Both the position numbers and the translations under genes were made by a program. This document shows positions 1-7,766 of a DNA stretch of 64,000 nt, piece after piece (within the stretch, counting starts at the first letter, position 1; each line of letters opens with the position of its first letter). The notes beneath the pieces were generated by a model. It did not search any database, was not told the origin of the DNA, and was given only the letters and a program-made list of their open reading frames with translations. This DNA is from Thalassospiraceae bacterium LMO-SO8 (lineage in GTDB: Bacteria > Pseudomonadota > Alphaproteobacteria > Rhodospirillales > Casp-alpha2), in contig CP134226.1 in NCBI GenBank assembly GCA_031655335.1, positions 310,001 through 374,000 on the forward strand, in the 5' to 3' direction.

Positions 1-881
1 GCCCGGCGCAGAACCTCTCGGTGCAGAATGTACAGGCCCGAGGAAATGATCACCGCACTACCCGCCCAGGTCAGCCAATCAGGCAGGTCGCCCCAGATGA
101 GAAACCCCAGGATCGCCGCGAAGAACAGGTTGCAGTAGCGGAAGGGGGCCAGCAAGGCCGCCTCGCCGAACTGGAACGCCTCAATCAACAGAAAATGGGC
201 CGAGGTCCAGATCAGGCTGGCCATGATGATCATCAGCCAATGTTCGCCCGACAGCGGCGGCCAGTCGTAGGGCGGCACGAACAGGCCCGCGAGACCGACC
301 ACCACCATCATCGAGAACAGCATGGAATGCGTCGTCTCCCGCCCGGAAGCCCCCCGGGTGATGAGATCGCGGACGGATTCGCCGAACGCCGCCAGCAGGA
401 TCATCACCGCCGCCCACTGGAAGGCGTCACCCGCCGGCCGCACGATGATCAGCACGCCGATGAACCCGACAATGACCGCCAGCCAGCGCCGCCAACCGAC
501 GTTTTCGCCGATGAACACCGGCGCCATGGCCGTCAGCAGAATGGGGCTGGCGAACAGGATCGAGGTCGCGGTCGCCAGCGGCAGGCTGCCGATGCCGACC
601 AGATAGGTGAAGGTCGCCACGGCCGCCATCAGGCCCCGCGCCGCATGCAGCCCCCATTTCTGAGGTTTGAGCGCCGCCGCCCCGCGCGTCCCCAAGGTCG
701 CCATGACCAGGGCGAGGCCGGCGATGACGCCGCGAATGAACATGATCTGGCCCGGCGGCAAGTCGCCCGCCAGATACTTCAGACCCGCATCGGAAATCGT
801 CAGAAGCGCGCCGCCGGCGACCGCCAGCGCGATGGCGCGGCCCGGCGCCGTGGAACCCTGCATGGCCGACATGATCGCCAT
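1..881 (-). CDS. EamA/DMT-family permease, partial (C-terminus off window)
   Basis: An open frame on the minus strand starts at ATG 881 and runs off the left edge without a stop, giving about 293 residues. The translation is a chain of hydrophobic helices with two EamA-like halves: a first half with motifs such as GQIMFIRGVIAGLAL and LPLATATSILFASPI, and a second half with LIWTSAHFLLIEAFQFGEAA and PFRYCNLFFAAILGF. This is the ten-helix inner-membrane layout of the drug/metabolite transporter superfamily. The substrate cannot be read. It lies 35 bases downstream of the phosphodiesterase gene on the same strand and may be co-transcribed. Family call is firm; function is open. Confidence 0.85.
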   Translation of the reverse strand, partial: MAIMSAMQGSTAPGRAIALAVAGGALLTISDAGLKYLAGDLPPGQIMFIRGVIAGLALVMATLGTRGAAALKPQKWGLHAARGLMAAVATFTYLVGIGSLPLATATSILFASPILLTAMAPVFIGENVGWRRWLAVIVGFIGVLIIVRPAGDAFQWAAVMILLAAFGESVRDLITRGASGRETTHSMLFSMMVVVGLAGLFVPPYDWPPLSGEHWLMIIMASLIWTSAHFLLIEAFQFGEAALLAPFRYCNLFFAAILGFLIWGDLPDWLTWAGSAVIISSGLYILHREVLRR

Positions 882-915
882 CAGCAGACCCCCGCCGACA
901 CCCAGCCGCCGGCCG

Positions 916-1671
916 TCATGGCGGGGTTATCCTGTCCGGATAATCGCTGAACACGCTTTCCACGCCCCAGGCGAAAAGGCGATCCGCCGTAGCCTGGTCG
1001 TTGACCGTATAGACGCGGAGCGCATAGCCCGAGTCGATGATCCGCCGCGCCTGCTTCTCGGTCAAATGCCGGGCGCCGGCATGCAGCCCCGTGGCCCCCA
1101 GCGAATCGCAGCGTGCCTGCCAATCGCCGGGAACCTTGCCCACCAAAAGGGCCCGGGGAAATTCCGGCGCCTGATCGGCGGCGGCGGCCAGGGCCTTTTC
1201 GGAAAAACTCGACAACAGGGGGGCCGGAAGATTCCCCGGCCAGCTTTCCTGCAAGGTCTTGGCGACGATGACGCCCGTGGTCGCGTCCTGGTCGTTGGAC
1301 GGCTTTATTTCGACATTGGCGCCGAGGCCCAAATGCCCGAGCACGGCCAGGGCCTGATGCAGGGACGGCACGTGTTCCCCCCGGAAGGCCGGGCCGAACC
1401 AGGCCCCGGCGTCGAGGCCGCGCAGATCGTCCCAACTGCGGTCGGCCAGGCGCCCCTTGCCGTCGGTCGTGCGTCCCAGGGTTTCGTCGTGGATCAGGAC
1501 GGGCGTGCCTTCGGCCGTCAGCATGACGTCGAATTCAACCCAGGCCGCGCCCAGTTCATGGGCCTTGCGCAGGCCGGACAGCGTGTTTTCCGGCGCGTGG
1601 CCGGCAGCGCCGCGATGACCGATGACCTTCGGCAGCACGGCGTTGGGCTCGAGGCGGTGGTCGGTATTCAA
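916..1671 (-). CDS. ugpQ: Glycerophosphodiester phosphodiesterase
   Basis: Hydrolyses glycerophosphodiesters to glycerol 3-phosphate and an alcohol. The GDPD signature is complete: GHRGAAGHAPENT near the N-terminus, then EFDVMLT, LIHDETLGRTTDG and NVEIKP, giving the catalytic His pair and the metal-binding Glu/Asp residues. No signal peptide is seen, so it is probably cytoplasmic, like UgpQ. The open frame extends to an ATG at 1788, but that start lies inside the divergent malic enzyme gene and has no ribosome site. I choose TTG at 1671, which follows AGGGA by seven bases and leaves a normal length of 251 residues. The start is less certain than the identity; the gene symbol is by analogy. 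Confidence 0.85.
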   Translation of the reverse strand: MNTDHRLEPNAVLPKVIGHRGAAGHAPENTLSGLRKAHELGAAWVEFDVMLTAEGTPVLIHDETLGRTTDGKGRLADRSWDDLRGLDAGAWFGPAFRGEHVPSLHQALAVLGHLGLGANVEIKPSNDQDATTGVIVAKTLQESWPGNLPAPLLSSFSEKALAAAADQAPEFPRALLVGKVPGDWQARCDSLGATGLHAGARHLTEKQARRIIDSGYALRVYTVNDQATADRLFAWGVESVFSDYPDRITPP

Positions 1672-1777
1672 GGGAGGATCCCTAACATGAAATTCGTTGT
1701 CTTTCTGCCGATCAGCGAGCAGTCTTACAAGACCTTTCTCGCAATCAACATGCAATGAATAAGAAAAGAGGTTTGGG

Positions 1778-4057
1778 ATGGATGACACCCTGAAGGAACG
1801 GGCGCTTCGTTTTCATGCGGAGCCCGTGCCCGGAAAACTGGAAATCACCCCCACAAAACCCTTGGCGACGCAGAGCGATCTGGCTCTGGCCTATTCGCCG
1901 GGCGTCGCCTTCGCCTGCCTGGCCATCAAGGAAGATCCCGAGCAGGTCGCCAAGCTGACCGGCCGCCAAAACCTGGTCGCCGTGATCTCCAACGGCACCG
2001 CCGTTCTGGGCCTGGGCAACATCGGCGGCCTGGCATCCAAACCGGTGATGGAGGGCAAGGCCGTCCTGTTCAAGAAGTTCGCCGGCATCAACGTCTTCGA
2101 TATCGAGTTGAACGAAACCGACCCGGAAAAGCTGGTCGACATCATCGCCGCCATGGAGCCGACCTTCGGCGCCATCAACCTGGAAGACTTCAAGTCGCCC
2201 GACTGTTTCATCCTGGAACAGAAGCTGAAGGCACGCATGGGCATCCCCGTGTTCCATGACGACCAGCACGGCACCGCCATCGTCGTCTGCGCCGCGCTGA
2301 CCAACGGGCTGCGCGTGGTCGGCAAGGACATTTCGAAGGTCAAGGTTGTGTCCACGGGCGGCGGCGCCGCCGGCATCGCCTGCCTGAACCTCATGGTCTC
2401 CATGGGCTTGAAGCGCGAAAACATCACCCTGGTCGATCATGTCGGCGTGGTGTTCGAGGGCCGCACGGAGGACATGACCGAGCAGAAGGCCGACTACGCC
2501 GCCAAGACCAATGCCCGCACCCTGGCCGAGGCCGTGCGCGGCGCCGACGTGTTCCTGGGCTTGTCCGCCGGCGGCATCCTGAAGAAGGAAATGGTCGAGA
2601 CCATGGCCGAACGGCCGTTCATCATGGCGCTTGCCAATCCGGACCCGGAAATCCTGCCCGAGGACGCGCGCGCCGCGAACCCGCAGGCGGTCATCTGCAC
2701 GGGCCGTTCGGACTATCCCAACCAGGTCAACAACGTGCTCTGCTTCCCCTTCATCTTCCGGGGTGCGCTCGATTGCGGGGCGACGACCATCAACGAGGAA
2801 ATGAAGCTGGCGGCGGTCAAGGCCATCGCCGACCTGACCATGGCGGAAAGCTCCGAAACCGTGGCCCGCACCTATTCGGGCGAGGACCTCAGGTTCGGCC
2901 CCGAATACCTGCTGCCCAAGCCGTTCGACATGCGCTTGATCGTCGAGGTCGCGACCGCCGTCGCCAAGGCAGCCATGGACTCGGGCGTCGCCAAGCATCC
3001 GATCGCCGATTTCGATGCCTACCGCGACAAGCTGGAACAGTTCGTGTTCCGCTCGGGCATGTTGATGAAGCCGATTTTCGAGCGCGCCAAGCAGGACCCC
3101 AAGCGTCTGGTCATCGCCGAGGGCGAAAGCCACCGGGTGCTGCGCGCGACCCAGGTCCTGGTCGACGAAGGCATCGCCAAGCCGATCCTGATCGGCCGGC
3201 CCGATGTGATCGAAATGCGCATCGAACGCCTGGGCCTGCGCATCCAGCCGGAGAAGGATTTCGAAATCTGCAACCCGGAGAACGACCCCCGCTACGAAGC
3301 CTATTGGCGCAGCTATCACGCGCTGATGGAACGCAAGGGCGTGTCGCCGGGGGCGGCGCGCCAGATCGTGCGCACCAACAACACGGTGATCGCGGCGACC
3401 ATGCTGAAGCGGGGCGAGGCCGACGCCATGCTGTGCGGCGTCATCGGGCGTTACGATTATCACCTGCGCTACATGATGGACGTGGTCGGCAAGGCGCCGG
3501 GCGTGCGCGACGTTTCTGCGTTGAGCGTTCTGCTGCTGCCCAAGGGCACGTTCTTCCTGGTCGATACCCAGGTGACCGCCGATCCCTCGGCCGAGGAATT
3601 GGCGGAGATGACCCTGCTGTCGGCGGAATTCGTGCAGAGCTTCGGCGAAACGCCCAAGATCGCGTTGTTGTCCCATTCCAACTTCGGCGCCGACGACTCG
3701 CCCTGCGCCCGCAAGATGCGGGACGCGCTGCGCATGGTCCGCGAACAGGCCCCGGACCTGGAGGTCGAGGGCGAAATGCAGGCCGACGCCGCCATCGACG
3801 AGGACGTGCGCAACCGCGTGTTCCCCAATTCGCGGCTCAAGGGCATGGCCAACCTTCTGGTGTTTCCCGACCGCGAAGCCGCCAACAGCGCCTTCAATCT
3901 TTTGAAGTCACTGGACAACGGCCTGCCCATCGGGCCGATCCTGATCGGCACGGACATGCCGGCCCATGTGCTGACCAGCGCCGTGACGGCGCGCGGCATC
4001 GTCAACATGGCGGCCCTGGCCGTGGTCGACGCCCAGATCAGGCGCCGCCTGATCTGA
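1778..4057 (+). CDS. maeB: NADP-dependent malic enzyme with phosphotransacetylase-like domain
   Basis: Oxidative decarboxylation of malate to pyruvate with NADP, in the cytoplasm. At 759 residues it has the usual MaeB size. Residues 1-420 are the malic enzyme part (YSPGVAFACLAI; SNGTAVLGLGNIG; FHDDQHGTAIV; dinucleotide loop STGGGAAGIACL). Residues about 430-759 are a phosphate acetyl/butyryltransferase-like domain (LVIAEGESHRVLRA; ANLLVFPD near the end), which in this class is regulatory and acetyl-CoA responsive rather than catalytic. The start ATG follows AGAGG. It is divergent from the phosphodiesterase gene and convergent with the hemerythrin gene. Nothing is unusual about it. Confidence 0.96.
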   Translation: MDDTLKERALRFHAEPVPGKLEITPTKPLATQSDLALAYSPGVAFACLAIKEDPEQVAKLTGRQNLVAVISNGTAVLGLGNIGGLASKPVMEGKAVLFKKFAGINVFDIELNETDPEKLVDIIAAMEPTFGAINLEDFKSPDCFILEQKLKARMGIPVFHDDQHGTAIVVCAALTNGLRVVGKDISKVKVVSTGGGAAGIACLNLMVSMGLKRENITLVDHVGVVFEGRTEDMTEQKADYAAKTNARTLAEAVRGADVFLGLSAGGILKKEMVETMAERPFIMALANPDPEILPEDARAANPQAVICTGRSDYPNQVNNVLCFPFIFRGALDCGATTINEEMKLAAVKAIADLTMAESSETVARTYSGEDLRFGPEYLLPKPFDMRLIVEVATAVAKAAMDSGVAKHPIADFDAYRDKLEQFVFRSGMLMKPIFERAKQDPKRLVIAEGESHRVLRATQVLVDEGIAKPILIGRPDVIEMRIERLGLRIQPEKDFEICNPENDPRYEAYWRSYHALMERKGVSPGAARQIVRTNNTVIAATMLKRGEADAMLCGVIGRYDYHLRYMMDVVGKAPGVRDVSALSVLLLPKGTFFLVDTQVTADPSAEELAEMTLLSAEFVQSFGETPKIALLSHSNFGADDSPCARKMRDALRMVREQAPDLEVEGEMQADAAIDEDVRNRVFPNSRLKGMANLLVFPDREAANSAFNLLKSLDNGLPIGPILIGTDMPAHVLTSAVTARGIVNMAALAVVDAQIRRRLI

Positions 4058-4068
4058 CCCCGGCCCGT

Positions 4069-4092
4069 CCACGCAGCCTAATGTCTGCGTGG
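4069..4092. terminator. Hairpin between convergent genes
   Basis: Perfect 8-bp inverted repeat CCACGCAG / CTGCGTGG with an 8-base centre, just after the malic enzyme stop and overlapping the last codons of the convergent hemerythrin gene. No U-tract follows on either strand, so terminator function is only plausible. Confidence 0.4.
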
Positions 4093-4509
4093 AATCAACC
4101 CCGCCCCGTTCAGGAACTCGCCGAACTTGAGGTCCGCATGGACGATGTCGCGGATAATGTCGTGAAAGCAGATGCGTAGTTCGCGCATGCCGGCATAACC
4201 TTGCGCCTGCATCTCGGCGATCAGATTTTCGACCCGTGTCAGGCATTCCGCGTGATGATCGGCATGCCATTGCAGGCCGCTGTAGCCGAGATCCCGCATG
4301 AGGTCTTCCTCGTGACGGAAGTGGGCGGTCAGACGCTCCACGAAAATCCTGAACGGCTCTTCGAAATCCTCAAGCACACCGTCAACCAGCCGCGCCACGC
4401 AGGCGTTGACGATGTCGATCAGGCCCTGGTGCTGCGGATCAATGTCGTTGTAATGGATATAGAAGGTTGTCGGCAGCGCGAACACCTGCCGCTCTGCATC
4501 GTTTGTCAT
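4078..4509 (-). CDS. Bacteriohemerythrin
   Basis: Single-domain non-heme di-iron oxygen-binding protein of 143 residues, likely cytoplasmic. The hemerythrin ligand set is readable: HYNDIDPQHQ near the N-terminus, HFRHEED (HxxxE type), HADHH (HxxxH type) and HADLKF near the C-terminus (HxxxxD type). The first signature is YIHYNDID where many homologues have H-x-x-D/L, which is within family variation. ATG 4509 has GGGAG about ten bases upstream. It stands alone, divergent from an oxygen-sensitive aldehyde oxidoreductase gene, which would suit an oxygen-sensing or oxygen-buffering role. That link is inference. Confidence 0.93.
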   Translation of the reverse strand: MTNDAERQVFALPTTFYIHYNDIDPQHQGLIDIVNACVARLVDGVLEDFEEPFRIFVERLTAHFRHEEDLMRDLGYSGLQWHADHHAECLTRVENLIAEMQAQGYAGMRELRICFHDIIRDIVHADLKFGEFLNGAGLIPRRH

Positions 4510-4971
4510 CGGCGGTCATCTCCCAGGCTGGCAACCCACTCGCCTTGCCGTTTCACTGCGAAACCGGATGAAGAAATTCCAATTCATCCAGTCAATTTTA
4601 GCGGGAGCTAATGATCCACAACTTTTCATCAATTATTTGTCTAGATTTAATAAACCCTATATTTTTCATGGGATTACATCATACACTGATACTACCTATA
4701 CAATCAAACATCATGGAAATGGCGGCCAACAACATTCCGCGCCGGCCTGGGAATCACCCGATAACCGTGGGCACGCAGGAACAAGGATTACCCCCTCATC
4801 AAGGGTCCCGGACAGGTCGTCCGGCGGCCTGCGTACCGCGCCATTCCCAAGGTTGCCACGGAAAGCGCCGGTCACGGTCGCCGCGCCCCACTTTTGCCAC
4901 TGGAAACGAGGCCCCGGATTGCCTACACCTAAAGGCAACCGACCCTATGACACCGACGACGGAGACTGACC
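4510..4971. other. 462-base divergent intergenic region
   Basis: Gene-free region between bacteriohemerythrin and the aldehyde oxidoreductase. Bases about 4560-4720 are clearly AT-richer than the surroundings and probably carry both promoters. An inverted repeat GGATGAA / TTCATCC with a ten-base centre lies at 4566-4589. The last 250 bases are GC-rich and would form an untranslated leader for the oxidoreductase, ending in a small hairpin. Short reading frames here show no family features and are not called. Confidence 0.5.
4919..4938 (+). promoter_or_regulatory. Leader hairpin before the aldehyde oxidoreductase
   Basis: TTGCCT / AGGCAA stem with an 8-base loop, 33 bases before the GTG start. 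It could be part of a structured leader. I could not match it to the molybdenum or tungsten cofactor riboswitch consensus, so only the hairpin is claimed. Confidence 0.3.
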
Positions 4972-6801
4972 GTGGCCTGGCATGGAAAACTGCTTCGGGT
5001 GAACCTGACCAAGGGCACCTGCACCCCGGAACCGCTCAACATGGACTGGGTCAAGCTGTACCTGGGTCAGCGCGGCCTGGGCACCAAGTATCTGTATGAG
5101 GAAATCGACCCCAAGGTCGATCCCCTGAGCCCCGACAACAAGCTGATCTTCGTCACCGGCCCGCTGACCGGGACTTGTGCGTCCACCGGCGGGCGCTATT
5201 CCGTGGTCACCAAGGGGCCGCTGACGGGCACGGTCGCGTGCTCCAACTCGGGCGGGCAGTTCGGCGGCGAATTGAAACAGGCCGGATGGGACATGGTCAT
5301 CATCGAGGGCAAGGCGGCCAAGCCGGTCTATCTGATGATCGTCGACGATCAGGCCGAACTCCTGGACGCCGAAGGCTTCATCTGGGGCGAGACCGTGTGG
5401 GACACGGAAGACGCCATCAAGAAACGCCATCAGGACCCCTTGATCCGCATCGCCTCCATCGGCGGCGCCGGCGAGGGCCTGTCGCGCTACGCCTGTATCA
5501 TGAACGACCGCGACCGCGCGGCCGGACGCTCCGGCGTCGGCGCCGTTATGGGGTCCAAGCTGCTCAAGGCCGTCGCCGTGCGCGGCACCACGGGGGTCGC
5601 CGTGAACGACCCCAAGCGGTTCCTCGACGTGACCCGTGAAAAACGCAAGATCCTGGACCCCAGCCCGGCCCGCGCGCGCTATTCCGGGCTCGGCACCATG
5701 GCCATGATGGACGTGACCCAGGCCCATGGGTCGCTGCCGACCCTGAACTGCCGCGAGGTTCAGTTCGAACACATCGCCGACGTCAACGTGAAGAAGCAGC
5801 ATACGGTGCGCAAATCCGACGGCGAGGCCCCCTATCAGGGCAACAAGGCCTGCTTCGCCTGTTCCATCGGCTGCGGGCGCATGGCCAAGATCGACCCGGA
5901 CCATTTCTCCATCAAGGGCAAGGCGCGCTATTCCGGCGTGACCGGCGGCCTGGAATACGAATCCGCCTATGCCGTCGGCCCGATGTGCGGCGTGCAGGAC
6001 GTGGAGGCCGCGACCTATGCCTCGGCCCTCTGCAACGAACACGGCATGGACCCCATTTCCTTCGGCGCCACGGTCGCCGCCGCCATGGAGTTGTTCATGG
6101 AAGGCGCCATCACCACCGAACACACCGACGGCCGCGACTTTTCCTTCGGCAACGCGGAGGCCCTCTGTTGGGCGGCAGAAGTGACGGGCACGGCCCAGGG
6201 CTTCGGCAAGGACTTAGGATTGGGCGCCCTGCGGCTGTGTGAAAAGTACGGCCATCCCGAATTCGCCATGGTCGTGAAGGGTCAGGAATTCCCCGGCTAC
6301 GACCCCCGTGCGATGCAGGGCATGGCGCTCGGCTACGCGACGTCGAACCGGGGGGCCTGCCACCTGAAGGCCGCCCCGTTCCAGGACGACTTCCAGCGCG
6401 TGACCCCGGACGGCAAGGCCAAGATCGTCAAGGACAGCCAGGATTACATCGCGGCCATCGATTCCTCCGGCCTCTGCACCTTCACCAAGGCGGCCTGGGG
6501 TGCCCCCGACTACGCCGACCAGATCGACGCCGCCTGCGAGGGCGACTGGACGGTCGAGCGTCTGCTGGAACTGGGTGAGCGCATCTACAACCTGGAACGC
6601 CTGTTCAACAACGCCGCCGGCTTCACCGCCAAGGACGACACCCTGCCCAAGCGGGTGTTGACCGAGCCGGCCAAGGGCGGTGCGGGCAAGGGCCATGTCG
6701 CGGAACTGGCCAAGATGCTGCCGGAATATTACGAGCTGCGCGGCTGGACCCCCGACGGTGAGCCGACGACCCAGACGCTGTCCCGCCTGGGCCTGGCCTG
6801 A
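4972..6801 (+). CDS. aor: Aldehyde ferredoxin oxidoreductase family protein (tungsten/molybdenum)
   Basis: Pterin-dependent oxidoreductase of 609 residues, the normal AOR length, oxidising aldehydes to acids (or the reverse) with ferredoxin-like partners. N-terminal domain begins GKLLRVNLTKG; GGRYSVVTKGPLTG and SNSGGQFGGELK match the cofactor-binding fold. The [4Fe-4S] ligands are seen as CFACSIGC (CxxCxxxC) near residue 290 and a later Cys in SSGLCTF. GTG at 4972 is preceded by GGAGA and gives the conserved start MAWHGKLL. It is followed 15 bases later by a MoaD-like gene. Tungsten versus molybdenum, and the substrate, cannot be told from sequence. Confidence 0.93.
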   Translation: MAWHGKLLRVNLTKGTCTPEPLNMDWVKLYLGQRGLGTKYLYEEIDPKVDPLSPDNKLIFVTGPLTGTCASTGGRYSVVTKGPLTGTVACSNSGGQFGGELKQAGWDMVIIEGKAAKPVYLMIVDDQAELLDAEGFIWGETVWDTEDAIKKRHQDPLIRIASIGGAGEGLSRYACIMNDRDRAAGRSGVGAVMGSKLLKAVAVRGTTGVAVNDPKRFLDVTREKRKILDPSPARARYSGLGTMAMMDVTQAHGSLPTLNCREVQFEHIADVNVKKQHTVRKSDGEAPYQGNKACFACSIGCGRMAKIDPDHFSIKGKARYSGVTGGLEYESAYAVGPMCGVQDVEAATYASALCNEHGMDPISFGATVAAAMELFMEGAITTEHTDGRDFSFGNAEALCWAAEVTGTAQGFGKDLGLGALRLCEKYGHPEFAMVVKGQEFPGYDPRAMQGMALGYATSNRGACHLKAAPFQDDFQRVTPDGKAKIVKDSQDYIAAIDSSGLCTFTKAAWGAPDYADQIDAACEGDWTVERLLELGERIYNLERLFNNAAGFTAKDDTLPKRVLTEPAKGGAGKGHVAELAKMLPEYYELRGWTPDGEPTTQTLSRLGLA

Positions 6802-6816
6802 CCGGCGGGTATTTTC

Positions 6817-7077
6817 ATGAACGTCACGGTCAAGCTGATCGCCATGGACCCGTTCTCCCCGCCGGGGTTCGACAGCAACGGCGTGGGCGCCTTCACACTT
6901 GCCGACGGCGCCAGCCTGGAAGACCTGATCACGCAACTGAAACTGCCCGACGGCATCGGCGAGGCCTATATGACCATGCTGAACGAGGACGCGGTGCCCA
7001 TTGCCGGACGCGCGGGCGTGCCACTGTCCGACGGCGACGAGGTCACCGTGTTCCCGGCCATCAAGGGCGGGTGCTGA
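6817..7077 (+). CDS. MoaD/ThiS-family sulfur-carrier protein
   Basis: Small beta-grasp ubiquitin-like protein of 86 residues. The C-terminal part DGDEVTVFPAIKGG is the classic MoaD/ThiS ending, whose Gly-Gly carboxylate is thiocarboxylated to donate sulfur to the pyranopterin dithiolene. It directly follows the aldehyde oxidoreductase with a 15-base gap, so the two are almost certainly co-transcribed and it probably serves cofactor synthesis for that enzyme. The oddity is one extra residue: the protein ends GGC rather than GG, so a plain MoeB-type adenylation would need trimming first or a different chemistry. Confidence 0.88.
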   Translation: MNVTVKLIAMDPFSPPGFDSNGVGAFTLADGASLEDLITQLKLPDGIGEAYMTMLNEDAVPIAGRAGVPLSDGDEVTVFPAIKGGC

Positions 7078-7080
7078 CGG

Positions 7081-7620
7081 TCAGCCGGCGATTTCGACCT
7101 GCCAATGGTCACTCAGGTCTTCAAAATCCTGAATGCCGACCTTGTCCATCGAACTAAGCGAGATGATCTTGTCCACCGTCCCCGTTTCATCCACCACGGG
7201 CAGACGCAGGTTCAGCTTTTCCGCCATCACCCCTTCGACCCGTTCAAAGATCGTCATGAACAGCAGCGGGCGGACCTGAACGACCACTTCCCAGAACTGG
7301 CTGAACCGGATGTGCCCCGACTGATTGACCACATGTTCGGACAACAGCAGGCCGGTTTCCTCCCGCTTGAACAGGCGGGACAGCTCCGACCCCCAATAGC
7401 GGTATTTGAAATCCTTGCCGCCGTCGATGACGTCGACGACCGTCGACATGGGCAAAAGCTTGGGCGGAAAGGCCGACAGCTCAACGTCGCCCCAAACGGG
7501 CGCGTGGCGGTCGCCGCACCAACTCCGCCACAGTGCCAGTGCGGACAGCAGATCCTCGGATTTAAGATCCTCAAGGGATAGCGACACAAGCCGCGTGCCG
7601 TGAGGCTTGAATTCGGCCAT
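7081..7620 (-). CDS. PAS domain protein (PAS_5 type)
   Basis: Protein of 179 residues made almost wholly of one PAS_5-like domain: an N-terminal helical stretch (SEDLLSALALWRSWCGDRHAP), then FKYRYWGSELSRLFKREETG and LRLPVVDETGTVDKIISLS. Such stand-alone PAS proteins are multiplied in Rhodospirillales and lack an output domain; ligand and partner are unknown. ATG 7620 has GAGGTGCC directly before it. It is convergent with the MoaD-like gene (three bases apart) and lies downstream of the chemoreceptor on the same strand, but 146 bases separate them, so an operon is uncertain. Confidence 0.8.
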   Translation of the reverse strand: MAEFKPHGTRLVSLSLEDLKSEDLLSALALWRSWCGDRHAPVWGDVELSAFPPKLLPMSTVVDVIDGGKDFKYRYWGSELSRLFKREETGLLLSEHVVNQSGHIRFSQFWEVVVQVRPLLFMTIFERVEGVMAEKLNLRLPVVDETGTVDKIISLSSMDKVGIQDFEDLSDHWQVEIAG

Positions 7621-7766
7621 GGCACCTCAAACGAAATGCGCGTTGCATTCGAAAAACCATAACACAATTCAGACCAAAATCGCACCGCCATCGCGATACG
7701 GGAAAAATGACCGGCCACGGCACCCGCCGGCTGGGTTTTCCCGCAAGCTGTCCGGTGGCCAGACGA

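Noticed and set aside
1745-3676. 643-residue minus-strand frame opposite malic enzyme
   Set aside because: Same low-complexity shadow pattern; malic enzyme motifs on the other strand are complete.
4566-4720. Small reading frames in the AT-rich gap before the AOR gene
   Set aside because: No ribosome site, no family features and mixed composition; more likely promoter DNA.
4720-4971. Molybdenum/tungsten cofactor riboswitch upstream of the AOR gene
   Set aside because: I compared the leader with the conserved blocks I remember for the Moco RNA and did not find them in the right order; only a hairpin is reported.
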